This document shows positions 55,606 through 64,000 of a stretch of DNA of 64,000 bases, in pieces. The position numbers were made by a program, and so were the translations under genes. How positions within the stretch are numbered: the stretch's first letter is position 1; the number at the start of each line of letters is the position of its first letter. Location of the stretch: contig JACNKC010000097.1 of assembly GCA_014382245.1 (NCBI GenBank), forward strand, positions 1 to 64,000, given 5' to 3'. A model generated the notes under the pieces. It was not told where the DNA came from and searched no databases. It was given only the letters and a program-made list of their open reading frames with translations. The stretch is from Pseudomonadota bacterium (GTDB lineage: Bacteria > Desulfobacterota > Binatia > UBA1149).

Positions 55606-56673
55606 GTGGAAGACAAACTGACAACTGGCCGCGCAGTGGCTGACCGGACGAACTCGCGGACGCTCGAAATCGATTGGCTCAAGGGCCTGGCCATAATCGG
55701 TGTCATACTCATTCACGCGGCACCGCTCAGGGGCACCGTCGTGCACGAGTACCTGGTAAACAGGGCGGTACCGGTTTTCCTGGTGTTGTTCGGCATGAAC
55801 GCGGCCAGCTGGTGGCAGCACCGCAGCGGTGAGCCCTTCATGGCCAATCTGCGCCAGTGGTACGTTTCGCGCTTCCACCGACTGGCCCTGCCCTGGTGGT
55901 CGGCCTTGGCGCTGTGGTGGCTGTTCTCTTTTGCATACGCGACATCGACTACCCCGCCTCCGGCGCCGCGTTTCCTGGTCGCGACTTTTCTGGGCTACGC
56001 GCCCTGGGTGGGGACCTCGTGGTTCGTCACGCTGGTCATCCAATTCATCGTTGTGTTCCCACTGCTGTACTGGCTGCTCCTGCGCCTGGGGCCTGTCGTC
56101 GGGGCTGCGTTGGCCGGCCTGGTAACCGTGGCCAGCCACCTGCTGGTGCTGCACGTACTGGGCTTCATGCAGGCCTTGCTGCTGCACTCTGCCCCCGAGG
56201 GTGGCTTTTACTACATGCACATATTCGGTCTGCAGCACTTGTGGCCGGTGGCCTGCGGGGTGTACCTGGCTTCTGCCAATTGGCAGGACGGGCCACGCTG
56301 GCCTGGCGCCGCCGCGGCGGTGTGGCTGGTCGGGGTACTGCTTCACTCCACCATGGCCGACTCGAAGTTAACGGCCGCGGCGCTGATGCACCTGCTGGAC
56401 GTGCCGCTGACCGTGCTGCTGCTACGCGGGATGGCGATCTTCAAGCGAATGGCCCGCGGGGGCAACCTGTTGGCCTGGTGCGGTGAGCATAGCTGGGGGA
56501 TTTATCTCGGGCAGATGGTAGTGCATACTTCGCTGCTGGCGGTGAACTGGTGGGGGCCGCTCGAGGAAGTCGTCTTGCGGCGCTGGGCCTACGCGGCCGC
56601 GCTCACGGTTGGATCGGTGGGCCTGGTAGTCATGGGTAACGCCTTGCGGCAGCTACGGACAGCCCCTGACTGA
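55606..56673 (+). CDS. Acyltransferase-3 family membrane protein (OafA-like)
   Basis: 355 aa with ten membrane helices. N-terminus RTLEIDWLKGLAIIGVILIHAAPLRGT carries the acyltransferase-3 Asp/His motif. Also RFHRLALPWWSALALWW and WFVTLVIQFIVVFPLLYWLLLRLG. Members O-acetylate or acylate polysaccharides using acyl-CoA. I chose the GTG at VEDKL because AAGGGGG sits upstream; ATG at 55552 is the alternative and would add 18 residues. Located between two GT-C genes, so it probably modifies the same glycan. Confidence 0.85.
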   Translation: MEDKLTTGRAVADRTNSRTLEIDWLKGLAIIGVILIHAAPLRGTVVHEYLVNRAVPVFLVLFGMNAASWWQHRSGEPFMANLRQWYVSRFHRLALPWWSALALWWLFSFAYATSTTPPPAPRFLVATFLGYAPWVGTSWFVTLVIQFIVVFPLLYWLLLRLGPVVGAALAGLVTVASHLLVLHVLGFMQALLLHSAPEGGFYYMHIFGLQHLWPVACGVYLASANWQDGPRWPGAAAAVWLVGVLLHSTMADSKLTAAALMHLLDVPLTVLLLRGMAIFKRMARGGNLLAWCGEHSWGIYLGQMVVHTSLLAVNWWGPLEEVVLRRWAYAAALTVGSVGLVVMGNALRQLRTAPD

Positions 56674-56694
56674 CCGCCCACTTCGGCCGGGAGG

Positions 56695-59600
56695 TCAGTC
56701 CAGGCGCCGCCGCAGCGTGGCCAGGGCCCGCCCCGCCATTTCGCTCACGTCGGTGTCCGAGTCCAGTTGGGCAAGCGCCAGGTGATCTGCGTGGCCGGCG
56801 TTTCCGGTTCGCCCCAGCGCCCAGGCGGCGGCCAGTCTGATGTCGGGATCCGGGTGACTCGACATCGGCACCAGTTCGGTTGCTGAGCGGGGGCCACCGT
56901 AAACCGAGGCCAGCCAGATCGCGCTCTCCAAGCGGGGTCCCTGGCCAGCGTGAATCATGTCGGCGAGCAATTGGTCAGCTTCGAGAGTTTTTTTCAGCAG
57001 GTCTTCGGCCAGTCGCAGCACCATCCTGTCGTCAAACAGCATCAGGTTATAAGCCGTGTTCAGGATATCGGATTTTTCCGCGCAGCCGTAGCGCACCATC
57101 GTGCGCAGCGCGAGCAGGCGCAGGGCCAGGTCCGCGTTTTCTGATATAGCCGCGAGCGATGGCCTGCAAACGATCTTCCGGCCTGGCGACGAGTGCTCCA
57201 GTGCCTCTGCTCCCAGCGTGACAGCGTAGTATCGCAGGGGGCGACCGGCCGAGGGGTCGTCCAGCCATTGGGTTGCGCGTGTCAATTGATACGGGCTGAG
57301 ATCCTGCTGTCCGCTGTCGTTTTTGGTTTGCAGGCGGCCGAACCAGAACGAACCGTTCACGTGGCGCGAAGCTGCCATGAACAATCCTCGCTGTGCCGCC
57401 AGCGCCGTGGCCATATCCGGTGAGTCCACGAGGCTCAGCAGATCCGGCGCAGAGTCGGCGGCCACGCCTCCCCCTATGCTGCGCAGCGCGAGAATGTTCT
57501 CCCGGGGCGACAACAAACCCCCGGCTACCGCGGCGACAAGATTGCGCGCGACTGTTTCGTCGCGGGCGTGCCTGTAGGCCCACACCACCTGGTTTCTCAC
57601 GTCCAGGTCGGGGTCGCCGAGCAGCTTGCTCAGCGGCGGGTAGTCGCTACCCAGGTGAAAACCCTCAAGCTGTTTCACCGCCTCCAGTCGCACCGCGGCG
57701 TCGGGGTCAGCCAGGCTACCCCTCAGTTCCTGGTCGAGTTGGTAGGGCAGGGCGGCTTCTATGCTGCTGCGCGGCAGGTCGGGGCCATCTCCCGTCGGCC
57801 CCAGGGTCTTGTGGGCAAGCACAACGTAGCGGCCGAAACGGGCGTAAGCGCGGTAGTTGCTCTCTATGTAGTGCTGCAATTGGAAGTAGTAGAGGGCCGC
57901 CTGCGAGAAGAACAATGGGTGCCAGTGGTAGACGACGACGAATCTCGGTGGCGCGGCGTCGAGGTCAGAAATGACCTCGGCCTCTACCTCGCGACCTGGC
58001 CAGCCGGGAAAGAAATAGCCATGGCGGGTTGTATTCGGGCGACCGGCCAGGAACGAGACCACGTCGAGTGACGGAAAAGTGAAAATGCGTTCGTCTTCGG
58101 CGGTATTGTTTTTTACAAACTTGACCAGGGCCGACAGGTCGCCGTAGGTGGCGGCTGCGCCCACGTTGTTCCATATGGGTGCGCGCTCTGGAACCAGCCG
58201 CACGGCCTGCGGTCGCGAGGGCAGGCCGCCGTCCAGGTCAACGATAGCGCCCAGCGAGTGGCCGGCCCTTATAGCCCCGATCGCAAACAGCGGCGCAAAA
58301 ATCAGCGCGGTTATGGTCGCCTCGGGCAGCCGGCTGCCGCGGCCTTGCTCCCAGCGCCTGGCCAGGGCCGCCAGCAATACCACCCCGAGCAGCAGCGACA
58401 CCGGGGCCGAAGTAACCCAGTGCATGAAGTCGGTTCTCGGGTAGATCTGCAGGTAGAGAAAGACGGCGCCGGTGATAAGCACGGTGGCGTTGAGCGAGGG
58501 CGCCCGGCAGTCGTCGTCGGTGCCTATGCTGCGGGCCCACACCCACAAGCCCAGCCAGTGGGCCAGGATAACGGCCACAAAGGCCGCCGGCTCCACCACC
58601 GACATGACCGCGTTGTAGAAACCCTCGGGCATTGGTCGCCCGGCCAGCAACAGGCCACCGGCAACACTTGCCAGCGCGGCGGCCAGCAGCAGGAACACGT
58701 CGGTAGGCATGACCCGGCGTGCAACCCGGCGTGGCAACGCACGCGCTAGTATCACCAGGCCCAGGCCTGCCACGGCACCCAGCAGAACCGGGGGGTGCGA
58801 GATGAAGTAGAACTTTTCGAAGTCAGCCCCGAAGAACAAGGCCCGTTCGAGAAAACGCTGCGGGCCCAGCACGCGGTAGTAGTAAATCATCCACGGCGCG
58901 TTGACGGCCAGGAAAGACAGCGCGAGGGTGGCCGCGCAGACCACCAGCGACGGCATTTTTCCCTCGGGCGCGGGCACCACTGCGGCCCTCCACGCTACCA
59001 GCAGCGAGGCCACGGCAGCCGGTGCGAGCAGTATCCAGAACTCGCGCAACCCGGCCCTGCCGCCGAAGACAACCGCCAGCCCCAGCAGTATGGCCAGCCA
59101 CCAGCCCCACCACAGCAGGCGGTTGAGCCTGGCCTTCCATCCAGCGGCATCGGGTGCGCCCTGCATGGGCAGTACGGCCAGCGCAACCAGCGACGCGGCC
59201 GCCAGTTGAAACAGGCCCACGTTGGGCTTGAAGGCAAAGTTAATACCCGCCAGCACGCCCGTCAGCAGCAGCCAGCGCAGGCCCTTGCCCTCGCCGAACT
59301 TGAGCAGGGCGAGCATACCCCCCAGCCACAGCGGCACGTTGTACCACACCGGGTAGGGGATGTTGGAGGAGGCGAACTGGCCCGGGTGAATGGGTACCGA
59401 GGCGAGGTAGAGCAGGGGCGCGGCCAGCGACAGCCAGCGTCGACGGGTGAGCTGCCAGCCCAGCAGGTAAAGCAGCGCCATGCTGACGGCCAGCGTGGTG
59501 GCCAACACCCAGCGCCCGGCCAGCAGGGAGTGGCCCGAGGCTTTCATGATGGCGCCGTGCAGCAGGTAAACGCCGGGCGTGTAGCCAATGTGGAAGTCCT

Positions 59601-59760
59601 GGTAGAGGCGGTCGCCGGCGGCAAAGCGCGACATCTGCGATACCAACGCGCCCTCGTCGGCAAAGTTGATGCCGTAGTCTACGAAGGATCCGAAGTACAA
59701 CAGGCCGAGCGCGAAGCTCAGTATGGCCATGCGGTATGGACGGCTGGTCATGGTTGTCAT
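56695..59760 (-). CDS. GT-C-type membrane protein with long C-terminal HEAT-repeat domain (paralogue B)
   Basis: 1021 aa. About 12 membrane helices, first loop YGINFADEGALVSQMSRFAAGDRLYQDFHIGYTPGVYLL, matching paralogue A (48146-50563) including DEG and GYTPG. Soluble periplasmic part then a HEAT/PBS-lyase-like array: SLADPDAAVRLEAVKQLEGF, LLGDPDLDVRNQVVWAYRHA, SHPDPDIRLAAAWALGRTGNAG, DTDVSEMAGRALATLRRRLD. Around ten helical-pair units cover residues about 680-1020. HEAT arrays usually bind proteins, so this could recruit a protein acceptor or a partner enzyme. It follows the lipoprotein gene at 59784 by 23 bp, so the two are co-transcribed. Confidence 0.8.
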   Translation of the reverse strand: MTTMTSRPYRMAILSFALGLLYFGSFVDYGINFADEGALVSQMSRFAAGDRLYQDFHIGYTPGVYLLHGAIMKASGHSLLAGRWVLATTLAVSMALLYLLGWQLTRRRWLSLAAPLLYLASVPIHPGQFASSNIPYPVWYNVPLWLGGMLALLKFGEGKGLRWLLLTGVLAGINFAFKPNVGLFQLAAASLVALAVLPMQGAPDAAGWKARLNRLLWWGWWLAILLGLAVVFGGRAGLREFWILLAPAAVASLLVAWRAAVVPAPEGKMPSLVVCAATLALSFLAVNAPWMIYYYRVLGPQRFLERALFFGADFEKFYFISHPPVLLGAVAGLGLVILARALPRRVARRVMPTDVFLLLAAALASVAGGLLLAGRPMPEGFYNAVMSVVEPAAFVAVILAHWLGLWVWARSIGTDDDCRAPSLNATVLITGAVFLYLQIYPRTDFMHWVTSAPVSLLLGVVLLAALARRWEQGRGSRLPEATITALIFAPLFAIGAIRAGHSLGAIVDLDGGLPSRPQAVRLVPERAPIWNNVGAAATYGDLSALVKFVKNNTAEDERIFTFPSLDVVSFLAGRPNTTRHGYFFPGWPGREVEAEVISDLDAAPPRFVVVYHWHPLFFSQAALYYFQLQHYIESNYRAYARFGRYVVLAHKTLGPTGDGPDLPRSSIEAALPYQLDQELRGSLADPDAAVRLEAVKQLEGFHLGSDYPPLSKLLGDPDLDVRNQVVWAYRHARDETVARNLVAAVAGGLLSPRENILALRSIGGGVAADSAPDLLSLVDSPDMATALAAQRGLFMAASRHVNGSFWFGRLQTKNDSGQQDLSPYQLTRATQWLDDPSAGRPLRYYAVTLGAEALEHSSPGRKIVCRPSLAAISENADLALRLLALRTMVRYGCAEKSDILNTAYNLMLFDDRMVLRLAEDLLKKTLEADQLLADMIHAGQGPRLESAIWLASVYGGPRSATELVPMSSHPDPDIRLAAAWALGRTGNAGHADHLALAQLDSDTDVSEMAGRALATLRRRLD

Positions 59761-59783
59761 GATTCTACCCTATCGCCTGCTGG

Positions 59784-61625
59784 CTATTGGATATACCCGA
59801 GAGCGCGGAGTTTCTCGTGGGTGATGGGGTCTATGTTGGTGGGCGCGGTATGCGTTTCGTGCTCCTCGTTGCGTTTTCGGTAGCCGTTGACCGCTTCGTG
59901 GTAGGCGGCCACGAGTTCGGCCTGCGAGGCGGCTATATCGCGAAGCTCGCCGGGGTCCGCCCTGCGGTCAAAGAGCTGCCTCGCGCCGGTAGCCGCCGAC
60001 TCTATGTAGGTGTAGCGTTCGTCGCGCAGGGCCACGCCGTCGTAGCTGCAGTCCATGTTGGCCATTGCCCAGATGTCGAAATCGGCAGAATCCAAACCCT
60101 GGCAGGCGCCCATACTGCTGCTCAGCTCGCTGAAGACCGGTTGGTCGGCAGCAACGGGGTCGAGAGGATTCGCTAACAAGGGCGTGAGATCGCGGGCCGG
60201 GGTATTGGCGAAGGGTGGTGGCATGCCCAGCAGTGACGCCACTGTCGGCCCCACGTCGCCCAGGCCCACCGGCGCTGACACGCGCAGGCCAGCCGGCACG
60301 CGACCGGGCAACCTGAAGATCAGGGGCACCTGCAGGGCCTGGGTGTGCAGGGTCTCACCGTGGCCCATGTAGCCGTGCTCGCTGAACTCGTCGCCGTGGT
60401 CGGAGGTGACCACCAGGAGGGTCGAGTCGGCGAGGCCCAGGTCGTTGAGCGTGTCCAGTAAGCTGCCCAGCTGCCGGTCCACGGTCCAGGTCTCGGCGTC
60501 GTACAGGGATTCGATCCTGGCCAGCTCTATGGGCGACAGCAAAATCTGGTCCGAATTGTGGGCTATCTCGGACAGGGGGTGGTAGGTAAACTCGAACGCG
60601 CCCTCGTAGCCTGGCGAGAGACGATAGAGCAACAGCTGCGTGCGCTCGTCGCGGGCAGGGGTGTAAGGCGCGTGCACCTCGTAGGTGTGCACGAACATGA
60701 AAAACGGGCCGGGGGGCCGTTGCTTCAACCAGGCGGCGGCCTTGCCGAAGGTCACCGAGCCGGTGCCCGGAAAGAGCTCGTTCTCGCTTACCTCGGGGCC
60801 GTTGTGATAGCGGTCAAAGCCGAGGTCAAAACCGTAGGCGCTGCTCACGAATGCGTTCTCGGTAAACGCAACCGTGCGGTAGCCCTGCTCGGAGAAAGCC
60901 CCAGCCAGGGTACGCGTGTCGCGCGGCATGCGCGCGTCTACGCCGGGCAGCAAGCCGTGCTGGCCGGGTGTCAGGCCGGTAAAAAGGCTCGCGTGGGCCG
61001 CCAGCGTGTTCGGGAACGGTGCCCAGACCTGCTCGAACAGCGCTCCCTGCCGGGCCAGGCGGTCGAGGTTGGGAGTCAGGTTGCGGCGGTTGCCGTATAC
61101 CCCCAGGCGGTCGGCCCTCAAGGTGTCGAGCGAGACCAGTATGACGTTGGTCGCCGGGGTGGTCGCGTCGAACAGGGTGTCGGTCGGTGCCGGACAGGTA
61201 GCCAGGGGTTGGCCCCACAGCGCCTGCGAAGCGTTGTCGCCGCTCAAGCGCAGGCTGAGTTTCTCCGGTGCTGGGCGGGGCAACGTGAACTCCAGCTCGC
61301 GCCAACCCCAGGTGGGGCCGGTTTCAAGTTCAGCCAGCCGGGTTTCTTTGTCACCCGGGTACAGCCCGAATACGCTGAAGGTTATCGTTGCCGCCTTGCC
61401 CCGGTTCGCCAGGGGAACGCGAAGTCGGCAACCGGCCTCAACGTCGAGGTTGATCGCGGCGAGCTCTTTCTGGTCCAGTACAGGCCTGGATTCTCTACCG
61501 GCGAGTTCGCTGCCCGTGGCGGTACCTACCCTGTAAGTGCGCAGCTTGTCCGGCGAGCTGCAGGCCGACACCGTCAGCATTATCGCCAGCAGGGCCGCGT
61601 TCAGCTGTAAATTCTCGTAGCTCAT
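59784..61625 (-). CDS. Alkaline-phosphatase-superfamily (sulfatase-fold) lipoprotein
   Basis: 613 aa. Signal peptide with lipobox (LTVSACSS). Residues 30-155 form a beta-rich accessory domain. The sulfatase-fold domain has metal ligands VILVSLDTLRADRLGVYG and VVTSDHGDEFSEHGYMGHG. The nucleophile position reads NTLAAHASLFTGL: Thr, not the Cys/Ser of formylglycine sulfatases. So this is more likely a phosphoglycerol or phosphoethanolamine-type transferase or phosphodiesterase (inference). C-terminal tail LRALGYIQ matches that of the divergent partner. ATG start beside an alternative TTG. Confidence 0.85.
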   Translation of the reverse strand: MSYENLQLNAALLAIMLTVSACSSPDKLRTYRVGTATGSELAGRESRPVLDQKELAAINLDVEAGCRLRVPLANRGKAATITFSVFGLYPGDKETRLAELETGPTWGWRELEFTLPRPAPEKLSLRLSGDNASQALWGQPLATCPAPTDTLFDATTPATNVILVSLDTLRADRLGVYGNRRNLTPNLDRLARQGALFEQVWAPFPNTLAAHASLFTGLTPGQHGLLPGVDARMPRDTRTLAGAFSEQGYRTVAFTENAFVSSAYGFDLGFDRYHNGPEVSENELFPGTGSVTFGKAAAWLKQRPPGPFFMFVHTYEVHAPYTPARDERTQLLLYRLSPGYEGAFEFTYHPLSEIAHNSDQILLSPIELARIESLYDAETWTVDRQLGSLLDTLNDLGLADSTLLVVTSDHGDEFSEHGYMGHGETLHTQALQVPLIFRLPGRVPAGLRVSAPVGLGDVGPTVASLLGMPPPFANTPARDLTPLLANPLDPVAADQPVFSELSSSMGACQGLDSADFDIWAMANMDCSYDGVALRDERYTYIESAATGARQLFDRRADPGELRDIAASQAELVAAYHEAVNGYRKRNEEHETHTAPTNIDPITHEKLRALGYIQ

Positions 61626-61792
61626 CAATCGAAGTCTCTGCTACGACGGGGCGGCTTCCCGGCGGTGTCCGTGCAGGCTTTCTCGTTGGGGAGCTGAGTA
61701 TGGCCCAGATAAGGAGCTGGTACTACTCGCCATACCGAGACGCGTGGCCGAGCTTGATAGACATCGATAATATACCGCGTTATCTGTGAAGA

Positions 61793-63979
61793 ATGCTTTC
61801 TGTCGATAAGCGGCAACAGGGGTGGTGGCTCAAGGCTGGCGGCGGCGTGTTGTTGCCGCTGGCCCTGCTCGCGTTGGTGGCTGCTTGCCAGCCCGACGCG
61901 GGCAGCGTCTTTGAGCCTCGCACGAGATTCGTCGACCCTGCGCATCGCGCTGGCCGCAGCCTCGATTCCCTGCGCACCGCCGATTGGACGCTGGCCGAAA
62001 TCCACGACGAGACGCGCTACGTTCTTGGCACTGCGCCCAGGAAGCTGGTCAAGGCCCAGCGCGGCATACTGGTGCCCGAAGGCGGCCTGCTTGAGTTGCT
62101 GGCCGGCCTGCCGGTGGAGTTGGTTGACAGCGAACGCGTAGTGCTGGTTTCGCAGGTCTACTACGACAAATCCTGGCACGAACTGGCGCGCCTGGTTAAG
62201 CGGCCGTTGACGTTTCGCGGCAGCGACCCGTTTGTAAAGCCGTCCTGGCAGCTTCCCGCCGGGCTGGCCGGCAGCAGGGTGAGGATAAACATTGAGGGCT
62301 ACGGCCTGGCCGCCGGCCGCGACACGGAATACCGTGCGCCGGCGGTAGTCATCGCAGAAGGATCGGTGCTGGAGTTTGGCGTCGGCTTGCTTGAGCCCGC
62401 CTGGCAACAGGGCTCGGTGCTGTTCGAGCTGGAGGCCTGCGAAGGAGAACTTTGCTCGAGTATTTTCAGTCGGAAGATCGATCCCTCAATCGCGGGCGAC
62501 AGGGGCTGGAAGGATCAGCAACTCGATCTCGCCGACATGGTCGGCAAAGAAATTTCATTTAATTTTACCACCGAGCTGCTGGCCGAGGATGAGGAGGCGT
62601 TTTCGCTACCGGTCTGGTCCAACCCGACGGTGTACACCATGGTCGGTCGTGCTGCCGATGAGCCTAATATCATCCTGCTTTCCATAGACACCCTGCGCGC
62701 TGATCACCTGGGCGCCTATGACTACGAGCGCGATACCTCGCCGTTCATCGACAAGACCTTCGGTGACAGGGGAACCGTGTTCGAGCACCTGGTGGCGGCT
62801 GCCACAACGACCACGCCTTCGCACATGTCGATTTTTACTTCGCTGTACCCGTCGAGCCACGGGCTTACCACGGGACTGGAACCCCTGGATCCATCGCTCA
62901 CCACGGTGTCGGAGCTACTTCGTGAGGCGGGCTTCGAAACCGGTGCAGTGACCGAGGACGGCTGGCTGGGCATACGCCATGGTTTCGGCCGTGGGTTCAA
63001 CGAGTACGCAGAGAACAAGAGTGCCAACATCATGGCACCCGAGGGTCAGGTAGACGTTACCTTTGCCAAGGCAAAGCGTTGGCTACGCAGGAACGCCGGC
63101 AAAAAATTCTTCTTGTTCCTGCACACTTTCCAGGTGCACGACCCCTACGCACCCCCTGAAGCCTACCAGCACTTGTTTGTTGATGACGGCGTTGTTGCCC
63201 CGGAGTGGGAAGGCGGCCCGATGGCCCACATGCGCAGTCCGACTCTTTACGATAGAGAGATTCGTTACACCGACGACGAGTTGAAGTCTTTTTTCGCGAC
63301 AATGGAAGAACTGAAGCTGCTGGACAACACGGTCTTCATACTCACCTCCGATCACGGCGAGGAATTCGGTGAGCACGGCTACCTGGGTCACGGCGCCCAC
63401 ATGCACGACGAGGTACAGAGGGTGCCGCTCATGTTCTACGGACCCGGTGTGCGGCGCGGGTACCGAGTTGCAGAGCCGGTAAGCCACATTGACATCATGC
63501 CCACCATACTGGAGATCGCCGGCGTGGGTGGTAGCGGACAGGCGCGCGGGCTGAGCCTGGTCAAATTACTGGACGGTGAGCGAACTGGTGACCTGCGCGA
63601 TCGGTCCCTGTTCAGCGAGGGCTGGACTTCCCAGATTCTTTACTCGGACATGAAGCGCGGCCTTTTTGACAAGCCGGCGTTGTCGGTGCGCATAGCAGGC
63701 GATAAACTCCACCGTTATCGCAACGGAGACGAGTTCAGCTACGAGTACTTCGATCTCAACGACGATCCGGGTGAGACCAACGACCTGCTGGTTTCCGGTG
63801 CCGCGGTTTCCGGCACTGCCCGGGCCGTTGAGCTCAGGCGCCTGGTTGACGGCCACCTCGACGAGGCGGCCGTCGTACGCAGCGAACTGCTCAGCGGGAG
63901 GGTAGATGTGGCGCCCGACGAAAATTTTCTTGACCCGGCCAGGGAAGAAAAGCTCCGCGCGCTGGGCTATATAGAGTAG
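61793..63979 (+). CDS. Alkaline-phosphatase-superfamily (sulfatase-fold) lipoprotein, divergent partner
   Basis: 728 aa. Signal peptide with lipobox (LALVAACQP). Residues about 40-290 are a beta-rich accessory region; the catalytic domain starts at IILLSIDTLRADHLGAYDYERD, with the nucleophile region TTTTPSHMSIFTSLYPSSHG (Thr in place of Cys/Ser) and FILTSDHGEEFGEHGYLGHG for the metal site. The last residues are EEKLRALGYIE. Related to the previous gene but longer. GATAAT at 61767-61772 is a weak -10 candidate. The stop is 20 bases before the window end. Substrate unknown, probably an envelope glycan or lipid. Confidence 0.88.
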   Translation: MLSVDKRQQGWWLKAGGGVLLPLALLALVAACQPDAGSVFEPRTRFVDPAHRAGRSLDSLRTADWTLAEIHDETRYVLGTAPRKLVKAQRGILVPEGGLLELLAGLPVELVDSERVVLVSQVYYDKSWHELARLVKRPLTFRGSDPFVKPSWQLPAGLAGSRVRINIEGYGLAAGRDTEYRAPAVVIAEGSVLEFGVGLLEPAWQQGSVLFELEACEGELCSSIFSRKIDPSIAGDRGWKDQQLDLADMVGKEISFNFTTELLAEDEEAFSLPVWSNPTVYTMVGRAADEPNIILLSIDTLRADHLGAYDYERDTSPFIDKTFGDRGTVFEHLVAAATTTTPSHMSIFTSLYPSSHGLTTGLEPLDPSLTTVSELLREAGFETGAVTEDGWLGIRHGFGRGFNEYAENKSANIMAPEGQVDVTFAKAKRWLRRNAGKKFFLFLHTFQVHDPYAPPEAYQHLFVDDGVVAPEWEGGPMAHMRSPTLYDREIRYTDDELKSFFATMEELKLLDNTVFILTSDHGEEFGEHGYLGHGAHMHDEVQRVPLMFYGPGVRRGYRVAEPVSHIDIMPTILEIAGVGGSGQARGLSLVKLLDGERTGDLRDRSLFSEGWTSQILYSDMKRGLFDKPALSVRIAGDKLHRYRNGDEFSYEYFDLNDDPGETNDLLVSGAAVSGTARAVELRRLVDGHLDEAAVVRSELLSGRVDVAPDENFLDPAREEKLRALGYIE

Positions 63980-64000
63980 CATTCTGCCCCTTCGAGCCCG

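Overview
The window is a GC-rich (roughly two-thirds G+C by eye), gene-dense bacterial chromosome segment. Lipobox signal peptides, a secretin-like STN domain candidate, a KefB-type antiporter, a ClpS/ClpA pair, bacterial sigma-70-like promoters and Shine-Dalgarno (SD) sites point to a Gram-negative heterotroph. GTG and TTG starts are frequent. Lineage cannot be fixed from sequence alone. Two acyl-CoA dehydrogenases with a TetR regulator, a phosphotriesterase-like hydrolase, a mesaconyl-CoA-hydratase-like protein and an F420-type CofC would fit an uncultured deltaproteobacterial-like group (Binatota, Myxococcota or Desulfobacterota relatives), but that is a low-confidence inference. I saw no tRNA, rRNA, CRISPR array, insertion sequence or prophage.

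Region 1 (1-35.4 kb) is housekeeping and catabolism. It opens with a 5'-truncated rsmI, a phosphotriesterase-like gene, ligA, a SUMF1-domain protein, a cold-shock protein with an acidic tail, a ComEA-like protein, an aminoglycoside-phosphotransferase-fold protein and a glutamine amidotransferase. A four-gene leftward operon (tetR, two acyl-CoA dehydrogenases, zinc alcohol dehydrogenase) has a palindromic operator touching the tetR start codon. A rightward run follows: double AhpD-like protein, coiled-coil protein, TrmJ-like methyltransferase, ABM monooxygenase, MaoC hydratase, YgfZ, DnaQ/GIY-YIG fusion, KefB-like antiporter, FemAB/GNAT-like protein, clpS and clpA. As written, clpA carries two lesions. 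Then come a CobW-type GTPase, cofC, an rsmD-coaD-aminotransferase operon and two tandem zinc dehydrogenases.

Region 2 (35.4-64 kb) is a cell-surface glycan and glycosylation region. It holds a TMTC-like membrane/TPR protein, three further types of large GT-C membrane proteins (two of them paralogues with HEAT-like C-termini), two polyprenol-phosphate-mannose-synthase-like GT2 enzymes, soluble GT4 and GT2 transferases (one a GT4-GT2 fusion), a Wzx-like flippase, two SAM methyltransferases, an acyltransferase-3 protein, and two divergent alkaline-phosphatase-superfamily lipoproteins with a Thr in the nucleophile position. The likely logic is: nucleotide sugars to polyprenol-phosphate sugars, cytoplasmic oligosaccharide assembly by GT4/GT2, flipping, then periplasmic GT-C transfer and decoration. 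No initiating phosphoglycosyl transferase or O-antigen polymerase is recognisable here. Embedded at the left of this region is a lower-GC, Cys-rich secreted protein gene with its own consensus promoter, strong SD and terminator.

A window-wide oddity is the repeated occurrence of short tandem duplications of 15 or 18 bp, almost always in frame, in the tails or linkers of unrelated genes.
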